From DYRB01 sp041307765 (lineage in GTDB: Bacteria > Pseudomonadota > Gammaproteobacteria > Chromatiales > Chromatiaceae), in contig JBFZCW010000156.1 in the NCBI GenBank assembly GCA_041307765.1, forward strand, positions 1 through 12,638: a stretch of 12,638 nt of DNA. Reading direction: 5' to 3'. Each line of letters opens with the position of its first letter. Positions within the stretch are counted from its first letter, which is position 1. The translations under genes and the position numbers were made by a program. Shown piece by piece: positions 1 to 6,486 of the stretch. The notes beneath the pieces are model-generated. The model did not search any database. It was not told the DNA's origin and saw nothing but the letters and a program-made list of their open reading frames with translations.

Positions 1-1298
1 TGCGCCTGGATCAGGCCCCGCCCATCCACCTCCCCCTGCGGCTCCTGCTCACCGCCCCCTGGTTCGCGGTGGCCGCGGCGATCATCCTGATGGTGTCAGG
101 CGACCAGGTCGTGGCCTCGCGCTGGACCCCAGCGGCCTTGGCCGTGACCCACCTGATCACCGTCGGTTTCCTCGGCCAGGCGATCTGCGGGGCCCTGCTC
201 CAGATGCTCCCGGTGATCGCCGGGGCCCCCGTTCCCGGGGTGCACTGGGTGGGGGCGGTCGTCCATGTCGCCCTCGCTGCAGGTTCCGCACTCCTGGCCG
301 CGGGGTTTCTCGGCGGCGGACCCTGGCTCCTGGGGCTTGGCGCCGGCTGCGCCACGCTCGGGTTCGCGGTCTTTCTGGCCGCCGCAGCGACCGCCCTGAC
401 CCGCGCCCAGGGGGCGCCGGGGACGGTTGGTGCCCTGCGCATGGCGGCTTTCTCGCTGGCAGCCACCGTCATCATCGGTACGGTCCTTGCGTCCGTCCTG
501 ATCGGCTGGACCGCCCTTCCGGGTTTTCCGTCGTGGGTGGACCTGCACCTTGCCTGGGGTCTGTTCGGCTGGGTGGGGCTCCTGATCCTGGGGGTCGCCT
601 ATCAGGTGGTCCCCATGTTCCACTTCACGCCAGCCTATCCGGCCGCGTTGACCCGCTGGCTGGCACCGCTCCTGTTCGCGGCCCTCGCCATCTCCACCCT
701 GGGTACCCTCTCCGGTCTGGGGCGCGTCGTCGGGCTGGCGCAGGGTGTCATCGCCCTCGGCTTCGGCGTCTTCGCCCTGGTGACCCTTGACCTGCATCGG
801 CGCCGGGGCCGGCCGCGGCGCGATGCCAACCTCCTGCACTGGTGGTCCGTCCTGGGGGCTGCCATCGCCGCGGCCTGCGCCTGGGGTGTCGGGGCGCCGG
901 ACGCGTTGATCGGGGTCCTGTTGCTGGTGGGGGTGGGGGTCGGGCTAACCAGTGGGATGCTGTTCAAGATCGTCCCATTCCTGTGCTGGTTTCACCTGCA
1001 GCAGCGCCAGGTCTCTGCCCGTCGCTTCGAGGTGCGGGTTCCGCACATGCACGGTTTTCTGCCGGAGCGGCCGAGCCGCTGGCAGTGGGGGCTGCAGTTG
1101 GCGGCCCTGACGACCCTCAGCGTCGCCTGCTTCGATCCCCGAATGGCCGCCGCCGGGGGCGCCCTGCTCGCCCTCGCTACCCTGCTGCTGGTCGGGCTCC
1201 TGCTGACTGCCGCGTGGCGCTACCGCCAGATCGGCAGGGCTCTGGATCGGTCGTCTCCCCTGGACTCCCACCTCGGTTCGCAGCCCGGCTCGACTTGA
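1..1298 (+). CDS. 12-TM NnrS / heme-copper oxidase subunit I-like membrane protein (5' partial)
   Basis: The reading frame is open to the left edge (first full codon at position 3), so the true start lies outside the window; the GTG at 69 is internal to the first membrane helix and unlikely to be the start. About 431 residues are visible, with roughly twelve hydrophobic segments. Several histidines sit in or beside helices: THLITVGF, DLHLAWGLFGW, VPMFHF, LLHWW, FLCWFHLQ and VPHMHGF. The motif THLITVGFLGQAICGALLQMLPV followed by AGAPVP resembles the conserved helix of NnrS-like and heme-copper-oxidase-I-like proteins, whose fold also has 12 helices. These proteins sit in the inner membrane; NnrS is a heme and copper protein linked to nitric oxide stress and denitrification. 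The DNR-type regulator 87 bp downstream on the same strand fits that role. The family assignment is from motif memory, so the exact function (NO-related or orphan oxidase-like) is inferred. No T-tract terminator follows; a weak inverted repeat GTCCC/GGGAC lies at 1308-1332. Confidence 0.7.
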   Translation, partial: RLDQAPPIHLPLRLLLTAPWFAVAAAIILMVSGDQVVASRWTPAALAVTHLITVGFLGQAICGALLQMLPVIAGAPVPGVHWVGAVVHVALAAGSALLAAGFLGGGPWLLGLGAGCATLGFAVFLAAAATALTRAQGAPGTVGALRMAAFSLAATVIIGTVLASVLIGWTALPGFPSWVDLHLAWGLFGWVGLLILGVAYQVVPMFHFTPAYPAALTRWLAPLLFAALAISTLGTLSGLGRVVGLAQGVIALGFGVFALVTLDLHRRRGRPRRDANLLHWWSVLGAAIAAACAWGVGAPDALIGVLLLVGVGVGLTSGMLFKIVPFLCWFHLQQRQVSARRFEVRVPHMHGFLPERPSRWQWGLQLAALTTLSVACFDPRMAAAGGALLALATLLLVGLLLTAAWRYRQIGRALDRSSPLDSHLGSQPGST

Positions 1299-1385
1299 GC
1301 GGACCAAGTCCCGCCCCAATCGGATCGGGGACGCTCCCGCACTTGGGGTATCCTAGCTGGGGATTGGGTATTCGGAGGGGCCGAC

Positions 1386-2108
1386 ATGATTGAGTTGTTG
1401 CGCAGGGCGCCCCTGTTGTCGGGCCTGGAGCAGGAGCAGTTGGAGCGGGTCGCCGCGAACGCGGTGCCTGTGCACCTGGACGAGGGGCAGTGGCTGTTCA
1501 GCCAGGGCGACCCGTCGCGCCGCTTCTATTTCCTGCATCAGGGTCAAATCCGACTGTTTCGCCTCTCCCCGGAGGGGACGGAGAAGATCATCGAGATCGT
1601 CTCGCCGGGCCAGACCTTCGCGGAGGCCCTGATGTTCCTCAATGCCCCGCGTTATCCGGTGTGCGCCGCCGCCTTGGACCCGGCGGACCTGATCGGGATC
1701 GATGCCCGCGCCTTCGCCGCCATGCTGCGCGAGTCCGTGGACACGTGCTTCGTCGTCATGGGCGCACTCAGCCAGCGGCTGCGGTCCTTGATCGGGGAGA
1801 TCGATAACCTGACGCTGCACAACGCCAAGAGCCGCGTGGCCCGCTATCTGCTCACCCATGTGGCGGAGGACCAGCCCGGTTTCGAACTGGATGTCCCAAA
1901 GGGGGTCTTGGCCTCACGCCTGTCGGTGAAGCCCGAGACCTTCTCCCGGGTCATCAAGCAACTGACCCTGGATGGCGTCGTTTCCGTCCACGGCGCCCAT
2001 GTCACCATTTCCGACCGGGCGGCCCTGACGCAACTCGCCGAATTGGAAGATACCCTGGAACTGGGGCTCCTGCCGCGCGACCCACAGGGACGTGGAAGTC
2101 CCGTGTGA
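1386..2108 (+). CDS. CRP/FNR-family transcriptional regulator, DNR-like
   Basis: This 240-residue protein has the CRP/FNR layout. An N-terminal cyclic-nucleotide-binding-type beta-barrel covers about residues 8-115 (GDPSRRFYFLHQGQIRLF, then GTEKIIEIVSPGQTFAEA). A long dimerisation helix spans about 120-160, and a winged helix-turn-helix about 168-210, with recognition helix SVKPETFSRVIKQL. The EKIIE..PG..FAEA.MF...YPV pattern is typical of the DNR/NnrR branch, which senses nitric oxide through heme and activates denitrification genes. The only cysteines are C93 and C121, so the N-terminal Fe-S cluster cysteines of FNR are absent. The ATG at 1386 has a good ribosome-binding site (GGAGGGG, about 1375-1381). 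It lies downstream of and co-oriented with the NnrS-like gene, so a nitric oxide role is reasonable. The last ten residues (RDPQGRGSPV) are encoded by a copy of a 24-bp repeat and look like a recently acquired tail. The ligand is inferred. Confidence 0.88.
   Translation: MIELLRRAPLLSGLEQEQLERVAANAVPVHLDEGQWLFSQGDPSRRFYFLHQGQIRLFRLSPEGTEKIIEIVSPGQTFAEALMFLNAPRYPVCAAALDPADLIGIDARAFAAMLRESVDTCFVVMGALSQRLRSLIGEIDNLTLHNAKSRVARYLLTHVAEDQPGFELDVPKGVLASRLSVKPETFSRVIKQLTLDGVVSVHGAHVTISDRAALTQLAELEDTLELGLLPRDPQGRGSPV
2078..2101. repeat. 24-bp direct repeat, copy 1 (inside regulator 3' end)
   Basis: This copy matches the one at 2131-2154 at 22 of 24 positions. It contains a hairpin-forming core: GGGAC (2087-2091), loop GTGGAA, GTCCC (2098-2102). 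The stem can be extended by pairing CACA (2083-2086) with TGTG (2104-2107) across a one-base bulge. It encodes the final residues of the CRP/FNR-type regulator and runs almost to its TGA stop at 2106-2108, so the transcript could fold at the stop codon. Confidence 0.75.
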
Positions 2109-2130
2109 GGCAGGGACAGCCGGAGGGGGA

Positions 2131-2154
2131 CGACCCACAAGGACCTGGAAGTCC
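2131..2154. repeat. 24-bp direct repeat, copy 2 (intergenic)
   Basis: This is the second copy of the element, 53 bp after the first (start to start) and outside any gene. Its core is AGGAC (2140-2144), loop CTGGAA, GTCCT (2151-2155). Relative to copy 1 the outer pair is changed on both arms (G-C to A-T), so the stem is preserved, while the other difference falls in the loop. This suggests a small REP-like interspersed element rather than chance similarity. The copy number in the rest of the genome is unknown. Confidence 0.7.
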
Positions 2155-2157
2155 TGA

Positions 2158-2194
2158 GGGCGGGCCGGCTTTGACAGCATCGGGGCGGGCCGGC
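2158..2194. repeat. 12-bp GC-rich direct repeat pair
   Basis: GGGCGGGCCGGC occurs identically at 2158-2169 and 2183-2194, with a 13-bp spacer between copies. It lies just after the 24-bp repeat, in the gap between the convergent regulator and DsrE-like genes. In a GC-rich genome part of this may be compositional. No T-rich terminator is visible in the gap; the GGGCCGGGCCC run at 2238-2248 is self-complementary but has no T tract. Confidence 0.45.
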
Positions 2195-2262
2195 GGCGTC
2201 CCTGCCCGCTCTGATCAGCCCGCGGTGCCCCGGTGGGGGGCCGGGCCCTCCTGAGAGGTCGG

Positions 2263-2724
2263 TCAGGGCTTGATGTAGGTGTACCCCATCTGCTGCAGCC
2301 GCGACAGCTCGGCGACCCCGCTTGGGACTATGTCCGCCTCGTCGGTGTCGTAAAGTGCATTCATCGGGACATTGCGGCCCTTCAGCGTATTGGCGCAGAT
2401 CTCGAACTTCACGCCCTGCTGCTTCAAGCCGGAGATCTTTGCCTGTATCTCGGGCGTAGCATTGGCCGCCTTCATCTTGGTGCCTTTCAGCGCATCGGGC
2501 TCCATGACCAGGGACACCCCATCCCCGTGCATCACCACTTTGACCTCGATGTTTTCCGATCCGACGGCGCTGATATGGTTCTGGATGTTGCCAAGCGTGG
2601 CGGTTTGAGTCTGTGCATCGTCGACGTTCATGTGATATACGGCCTTCTGCTTGCCGTAGCGGTCATCCGCCTGAGCAGCGGCGATGGGGAGCACGAGCAG
2701 GGTGAGCAGTAACAATTTATTCAT
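2263..2724 (-). CDS. Periplasmic DsrE/DsrF-like family protein
   Basis: This 153-residue protein has a clear Sec signal peptide: MNKLLLLTLLVLPIAAAQA, with cleavage expected near residue 19. The mature part has the alternating strand-helix pattern of the DsrE/DsrF-like fold: KAVYHMNVDD, then NIQNHISAVGSENIEVKVVMHGDGVSLV, then KQQGVKFEICANTLKGRNV. C110 is the only cysteine and sits where DsrE-like proteins often carry their reactive cysteine. Cytoplasmic DsrE and TusD proteins pass sulfur as persulfide. The exported relatives are widespread in proteobacteria with sulfur or respiratory metabolism, but their role is not established. The ATG at 2724 is supported by GGAGG about 9 bases upstream. 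The gene is convergent with the regulator and has no operon partner here. Sulfur carrier function is possible but inferred. Confidence 0.82.
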   Translation of the reverse strand: MNKLLLLTLLVLPIAAAQADDRYGKQKAVYHMNVDDAQTQTATLGNIQNHISAVGSENIEVKVVMHGDGVSLVMEPDALKGTKMKAANATPEIQAKISGLKQQGVKFEICANTLKGRNVPMNALYDTDEADIVPSGVAELSRLQQMGYTYIKP

Positions 2725-3013
2725 TGGGCGGTGCCTCCGATGGTGGTTGTGCCAAGCGCGATGATGTCGTTGGGGTGCCCGGAGCCGGCCGATGGAGAAG
2801 AAATCCAGCCGCCTGGGGCCGCACGGCTCTCAGATCGTAGCCGCCTCGACATTGGTGGGCAAGGCGTGTCGGCAGGTACAGGTTTGCTGCTATCCCGTCT
2901 TGCAGTGCCGAGTTGTCAGCATCCCTCCTCGGGACCGACGTGACGAAAATCTGTGTCTGGGCCCGCTGAATTTTCTATCCTTATAAATGCTGGGCGAATA
3001 GCACCCCGGCGTT

Positions 3014-3060
3014 TTCGGCAGGTGACAGCCCGGGCGATGATCGCCATGCCCCATGCCGAA
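3014..3060. promoter_or_regulatory. Nested inverted repeats upstream of RTX gene (possible operator)
   Basis: A perfect 13-bp palindrome GGCGAT-G-ATCGCC lies at 3033-3045. It is flanked by a 7-bp inverted repeat TTCGGCA (3014-3020) and TGCCGAA (3054-3060), and the two are close to concentric. The arrangement sits 68-114 bp before the RTX start codon, downstream of a possible TATAAA. It could be a repressor site or an RNA hairpin in the leader. No regulator can be named. Confidence 0.4.
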
Positions 3061-3091
3061 CCGAAGCGCGTAGACAACGTCACCACCACAA

Positions 3092-3119
3092 CCCCTTACC
3101 TGTAGGGGCCCCTGAGGAA
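3092..3119 (+). promoter_or_regulatory. Leader hairpin and ribosome-binding site of the RTX gene
   Basis: CCCCT (3092-3096) can pair with AGGGG (3104-3108) across a 7-base loop. The same AGGGG is immediately followed by CCCCT (3109-3113), making AGGGGCCCCT a perfect palindrome, so the middle arm has two possible partners. The Shine-Dalgarno GAGGAA (3114-3119) begins right after, 8 bases before the ATG at 3128. The ribosome site is well supported; any regulatory effect of the arms is speculative. Confidence 0.45.
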
Positions 3120-3127
3120 CGCAACAG

Positions 3128-3736
3128 ATGAACACCAAGCTCGTTACGATGGTCTGCTGTGCGGTATGGATCCCCGCCATGGCGATGGGTGCTCCATCGC
3201 AACCGCCGATGGGATTCGTCATCCAATGCCCCTCCATCCCGCCTGGGCTCGACCCGGTGCCCACCTGTCAGGGGAGGCCGGCGACGTGTATCGGTACCGA
3301 CGGTGACGACGTGCTGTGGGGGACCGAGGACGACGATGTGATCCTGGGGCTTGCCGGCGACGATGTCATCCAGGCGGACGATGGAGATGACATCGTCTGC
3401 GCCGGCCCGGGGAATGATTCGGTCCACGGAGCGACTGGGGACGACTTTCTGTTCGGCGAGGCAGGCAACGACGTGCTGTTCGGGGCCAAGGGTAAGGACT
3501 CGCTGTATGGGGGCGAAGGGGAGCGGGACGTGCTTTGGGCTGGTCCGGAACTGGACTTTCTGGACGGCGGTCCCGGTGACCGCGATGTGTGCCTGCAGCA
3601 GAAAGACGAAGCCAAGGTCAACGTGGAAACCTGCGAAGTCATCTATCCCCCGCCGGGATATTCCCACGAGAAACAGCACTCGTTCCCGCCGGGCATCATC
3701 AAGGAGGCGACGCCGAACCGGAAAGATGGTCGCTGA
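3128..3736 (+). CDS. Exported RTX-type (hemolysin-type) calcium-binding repeat protein
   Basis: This 202-residue protein begins with a Sec-type signal peptide (MNTKLVTMVCCAVWIPAMAMG, cleavage near 21). A short Pro- and Cys-containing linker follows, then about eleven RTX nonapeptides at residues 56-155. The early units (GTDGDDVLW, GTEDDDVIL, GLAGDDVIQ, GEAGNDVLF) match GGxGxDxUx well and the later ones degrade. Such repeats fold as a calcium-binding parallel beta-roll outside the cytoplasm. Classic RTX proteins leave by type I secretion through a C-terminal signal. Here an N-terminal Sec signal and six cysteines in the mature part (34, 47, 54, 91, 155, 169) suggest periplasmic or Sec-dependent export with disulfides. 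The protein is short, has no catalytic domain, and ends in a Lys/Pro-rich tail. No HlyB/HlyD genes are nearby. A sulfatase gene follows on the same strand. A partner or structural role is possible but unproven. Confidence 0.85.
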   Translation: MNTKLVTMVCCAVWIPAMAMGAPSQPPMGFVIQCPSIPPGLDPVPTCQGRPATCIGTDGDDVLWGTEDDDVILGLAGDDVIQADDGDDIVCAGPGNDSVHGATGDDFLFGEAGNDVLFGAKGKDSLYGGEGERDVLWAGPELDFLDGGPGDRDVCLQQKDEAKVNVETCEVIYPPPGYSHEKQHSFPPGIIKEATPNRKDGR

Positions 3737-3891
3737 CACGGCCCTCACGCTAGGCCGCATCAAATAGGCGCGGAACGATGGCGGCGGGAATGGCATATAC
3801 AGTGCGGGGAGCACGGACCCTCGAAATGGCGGGCGACGGCGAACTCCTGTCAATCCAGTCGATTTGGCGCCGCCAGCCGGTATCCTTAGCC

Positions 3892-5757
3892 ATGAAGCGC
3901 ATGCTCGCCCTGCTCTCCGTTTACGCCCTCCTGGGCGCTTCCAGCATCGCCGCAGGCGAAGCGCAAGCGGCCGCTGCCCCCGCGCCCGCCCGGCCCAACA
4001 TCCTGCTGATTTTCACCGATGACCACGGCTGGGCGGACCTCGGCGCGCAGGGGGTGGACAAGGACATCCGCACGCCGAACCTAGACCGGCTCGCGCGCGA
4101 CGGCGTCCTGTTCAAGCGCGGCTACGTGACTGCCCCGCAATGCACACCGTCGCGCGCGGGCATCATTACCGGCATGTATCAACAGCGTCTCGGCGTCGAG
4201 CATAACGGTATCCCCATGCCGTCGGAAGTCGTCACGCTGCCCGAGCGGCTGAAGGGAGCCGGTTACGTCAGCGGCATCAGTGGCAAATGGCATCTGAATG
4301 TCGTTGATCTGGGGAAAGCCGACAGGCCAAGGAAAAAATTTGACCCCGAGTTGCTGCCGCACAGGCAGGGTTTCGACGAGTACTTCACCGGCTTCAGGCA
4401 AGACTACGCAGCGTCTCACGCCCTTGATGGCTCGCCGTTCCCTGATGCACCGCGCCAGGTTCACGAGGACGGCTTCCGCGTCGCCACCCAGACGGAGGCT
4501 GCGCTCGGCTTCCTCGACCGCCGTGCAACGAATCCCGACCAGCCTTGGTTCCTTTATCTTTCCTACATGGCGCCGCATGTGCCCCTGGAATCGCCCGAGC
4601 CGTGGTTCTCACGAACTGCAGCCTACCTGCCACAGGAGCGCCGCCAGGCCCTCGCGCTTCTGGGTGCCATTGACGATGGGGTGGGCCGCATCCGCGAAAG
4701 GATCCGCGCCATGGGCCAGGAGCAGAACACACTCGTCTTCTTCATTGGCGACAACGGCGCGCCGCTCGGCAGGGCCTGGAACGGCTCCATCAATTTGCCC
4801 ATGAAAGGCCAGAAGGGCATGTTGAGCGAAGGCGGCATCCGCGTGCCCTTCGTCGCGGCGTGGCCGGGCAAGATACCGGGCGGCCAGGTGTACGATCACC
4901 CCGTCATCAGCCTCGATGTCGCCGCCACGGCGGTCGAACTCGCCGGCCTTCCAAAGGATCCTGCCCTGGACGGCGTCAATCTTGTGCCTTTCCTAACTCG
5001 CGACAATGGCGGGGTCCCCCATGACACCCTGTATTGGCGGTGGATGTCGCAAGCGGCTGTCCTGGAGATGCCCTACAAGCTCATCGTCCTGGGCGAACGC
5101 GAACGTCTGCTCTTCAACGTCACCGAACCAGACGGCGAGGACATCGGTCGCAACCTGATGGCGCAACAGCCTGACATCGCTGCGCGGCTGGAAGACAAGC
5201 TCAAGGGCTGGACCAGAGACCTCCAGCCGCCCGGCCTATCCGCGACGCCTCACCGCCGCCATGAACGACTCTTCGCAGAACACGGCATCTCTGCGGGCAC
5301 CGAAGCTGCGGCCCAGACCTCCGCGAGACCTGCGCCCGAAGCCCAGGTCTCCGGCTGGCGTAGCCGCAATGGGACGCTCGCGCTCAGAGACGGTGCGCTC
5401 GTCATCGCTCCGGATCCAAACGCTGGTTCAAAAACCCGACTCTTCATCACGCACAGCGACCTTGACCTTGCCGGCCCCGTCCGCCTGGTCATGCGGGTGC
5501 GCGCCGAACAGGGCGGCAAGAGCGTCGTCAACTGGCGGACCAAGGGTGCGGCGGGTTTCGAGCGAGAGAACACCGCCGCCTTCGACTGGCCCGCCTCTGC
5601 CGAATGGCAGGACGTCCAAGCCGAGCTGCCCGTGCAGGGCCGCCTCACCCATTTGCGAATCGTACCGGCGAAGGCAAGTGCCGGCCTCGAAGTCCAATCC
5701 ATCGAACTGCACGACAAGGACGGGGCGCAGACCTGGCGCTACGATGCCGCCCAGTGA
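3892..5757 (+). CDS. Exported formylglycine-dependent sulfatase with C-terminal beta-rich domain
   Basis: This protein hydrolyses sulfate esters. Starting at the ATG at 3892 gives 621 residues with a signal peptide (MKRMLALLSVYALLGASSIA, Ala-rich to about 30); an in-frame ATG at 3778 would put 38 non-signal residues in front, so the later start is preferred, though neither has a strong ribosome site. The alkaline-phosphatase-superfamily core runs from about 34 to 445. NILLIFTDDHGWADLG carries the metal-binding D43-D44. C84-T-P-S-R88 is the Cys-type sulfatase motif converted to formylglycine. GKWH (131-134), APHVP (H229), GDNG (D287, N288) and MKGQKG (around 305) complete the active site. Residues about 485-621 form a separate, probably beta-sandwich domain (VSGWRSRNGTLALRDGALVI to the end). 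That domain resembles carbohydrate-associated modules and may bind substrate. The substrate is unknown and no sulfatase-maturating enzyme is in the window. The RTX gene lies 155 bp upstream; the liv operon converges from the right with only 18 bp between stops. Confidence 0.9.
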   Translation: MKRMLALLSVYALLGASSIAAGEAQAAAAPAPARPNILLIFTDDHGWADLGAQGVDKDIRTPNLDRLARDGVLFKRGYVTAPQCTPSRAGIITGMYQQRLGVEHNGIPMPSEVVTLPERLKGAGYVSGISGKWHLNVVDLGKADRPRKKFDPELLPHRQGFDEYFTGFRQDYAASHALDGSPFPDAPRQVHEDGFRVATQTEAALGFLDRRATNPDQPWFLYLSYMAPHVPLESPEPWFSRTAAYLPQERRQALALLGAIDDGVGRIRERIRAMGQEQNTLVFFIGDNGAPLGRAWNGSINLPMKGQKGMLSEGGIRVPFVAAWPGKIPGGQVYDHPVISLDVAATAVELAGLPKDPALDGVNLVPFLTRDNGGVPHDTLYWRWMSQAAVLEMPYKLIVLGERERLLFNVTEPDGEDIGRNLMAQQPDIAARLEDKLKGWTRDLQPPGLSATPHRRHERLFAEHGISAGTEAAAQTSARPAPEAQVSGWRSRNGTLALRDGALVIAPDPNAGSKTRLFITHSDLDLAGPVRLVMRVRAEQGGKSVVNWRTKGAAGFERENTAAFDWPASAEWQDVQAELPVQGRLTHLRIVPAKASAGLEVQSIELHDKDGAQTWRYDAAQ

Positions 5758-5775
5758 ACGCAACTGTTCGAGCGC

Positions 5776-6486
5776 TCAGGCGCCCAGATAGGCCGCGCGG
5801 ACCCTGGGGCTGGCGAGCAGGGAAGGGGACTCGTCGTGGTGGACGATCTGCCCCCCTTCGAGGACGTAGCCGCGGCGGCTCGCCTCCAGGGCGAGGCGGG
5901 CGTTCTGCTCGACCAGGAGCAGGGTCATGCCCTGCTCGGCGATGAGGCGGAGGGTCTCGAAGATCTTCTGCACCGCCAGCGGGGCGAGCCCCATGCTCGG
6001 TTCGTCGAGCAGCAGCAGGCGCGGGCGGCTCATGAGGGCGCGGCCCAGGCTCAGCATCTGCTGCTCGCCTCCGGAGAGGGTCCCCCCGCTTTGGGTGCGG
6101 CGCTCCTTGAGGCGGGGGAAGAGCCCGTAGACCCGATCCAGGTCCTCGACGATCCCGGCGCCATCGGTTCGGGAGTAGGCCCCCATGTGCAGGTTCTCGG
6201 CGACGCTGAGGCGGGGGAAGACCCCGCGCCCTTCGGGGACCATGGCGATCCCGAGCCGCGCCCGGCGGTGCACGGGCAGGCCGGTGATCTCGGACCCGGC
6301 GTAGCGGACGGACCCGGCCGCGGCCGGGATGAGCCCGGCCAGGGCCTTGAGCGTCGTGGTCTTGCCGGCCCCGTTGGCGCCAATCAGGCAAACTACCTCG
6401 CCGTCCTGCACCTCCAGGTCCACCCCCTTGACGGCGCGGATGCCCCCATAGTGGACCGCCAGCCCCTGCACCTGTAACAGGCTCAC
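5776..6486 (-). CDS. livF: Branched-chain amino acid ABC transporter ATP-binding protein LivF
   Basis: This is one of the two cytoplasmic ATPases of the LIV-type importer. The GTG start at 6486 gives 236 residues, the normal LivF length. Its GTGA overlaps the TGA stop of livG by 4 bp, which indicates translational coupling; the longer open frame back to 6627 is antisense-like read-through of livG and is rejected. Walker A is GANGAGKT (36-43), the Q-loop region is VPEGRGVF (83-90), the ABC signature is LSGGE (137-141) and Walker B is LLLLDEP (157-163). RGVFPRLSVAENL is typical of LivF rather than LivG. It is the last gene of the operon and converges on the sulfatase gene; no terminator hairpin with T tract is seen in the 18-bp gap. 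Confidence 0.95.
   Translation of the reverse strand: MSLLQVQGLAVHYGGIRAVKGVDLEVQDGEVVCLIGANGAGKTTTLKALAGLIPAAAGSVRYAGSEITGLPVHRRARLGIAMVPEGRGVFPRLSVAENLHMGAYSRTDGAGIVEDLDRVYGLFPRLKERRTQSGGTLSGGEQQMLSLGRALMSRPRLLLLDEPSMGLAPLAVQKIFETLRLIAEQGMTLLLVEQNARLALEASRRGYVLEGGQIVHHDESPSLLASPRVRAAYLGA

Larger units (their letters stand above)
2725..3127. other. 403-bp intergenic region between divergent genes
   Basis: No convincing gene is found here; short open frames such as 2731-2943 have no recognisable product and weak coding character. The region must hold the promoters of the divergent DsrE-like (-) and RTX (+) genes. It becomes more AT-rich around 2965-3000, where TATAAA (2982-2987) could be a -10 element for the + strand, although no good -35 pairs with it. 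Several palindromes lie closer to the RTX gene (described separately). Confidence 0.6.

Noticed and set aside
2238..2248. GGGCCGGGCCC as a terminator
   Set aside because: The loop would be too small and no T tract follows on either strand.
3080..3853. 257-codon - strand open frame
   Set aside because: It is opposite the RTX gene, whose repeats and signal peptide are unmistakable; no family is recognised for the antisense product.
3778..3891. Upstream in-frame ATG for the sulfatase
   Set aside because: It would place 38 hydrophilic residues before an otherwise typical signal peptide, so the ATG at 3892 is preferred; not fully excluded because neither start has a strong ribosome site.
5766..5775. 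Terminator between the convergent sulfatase and livF genes
   Set aside because: Only a short GAGCGCTC palindrome is present, without loop or T tract.
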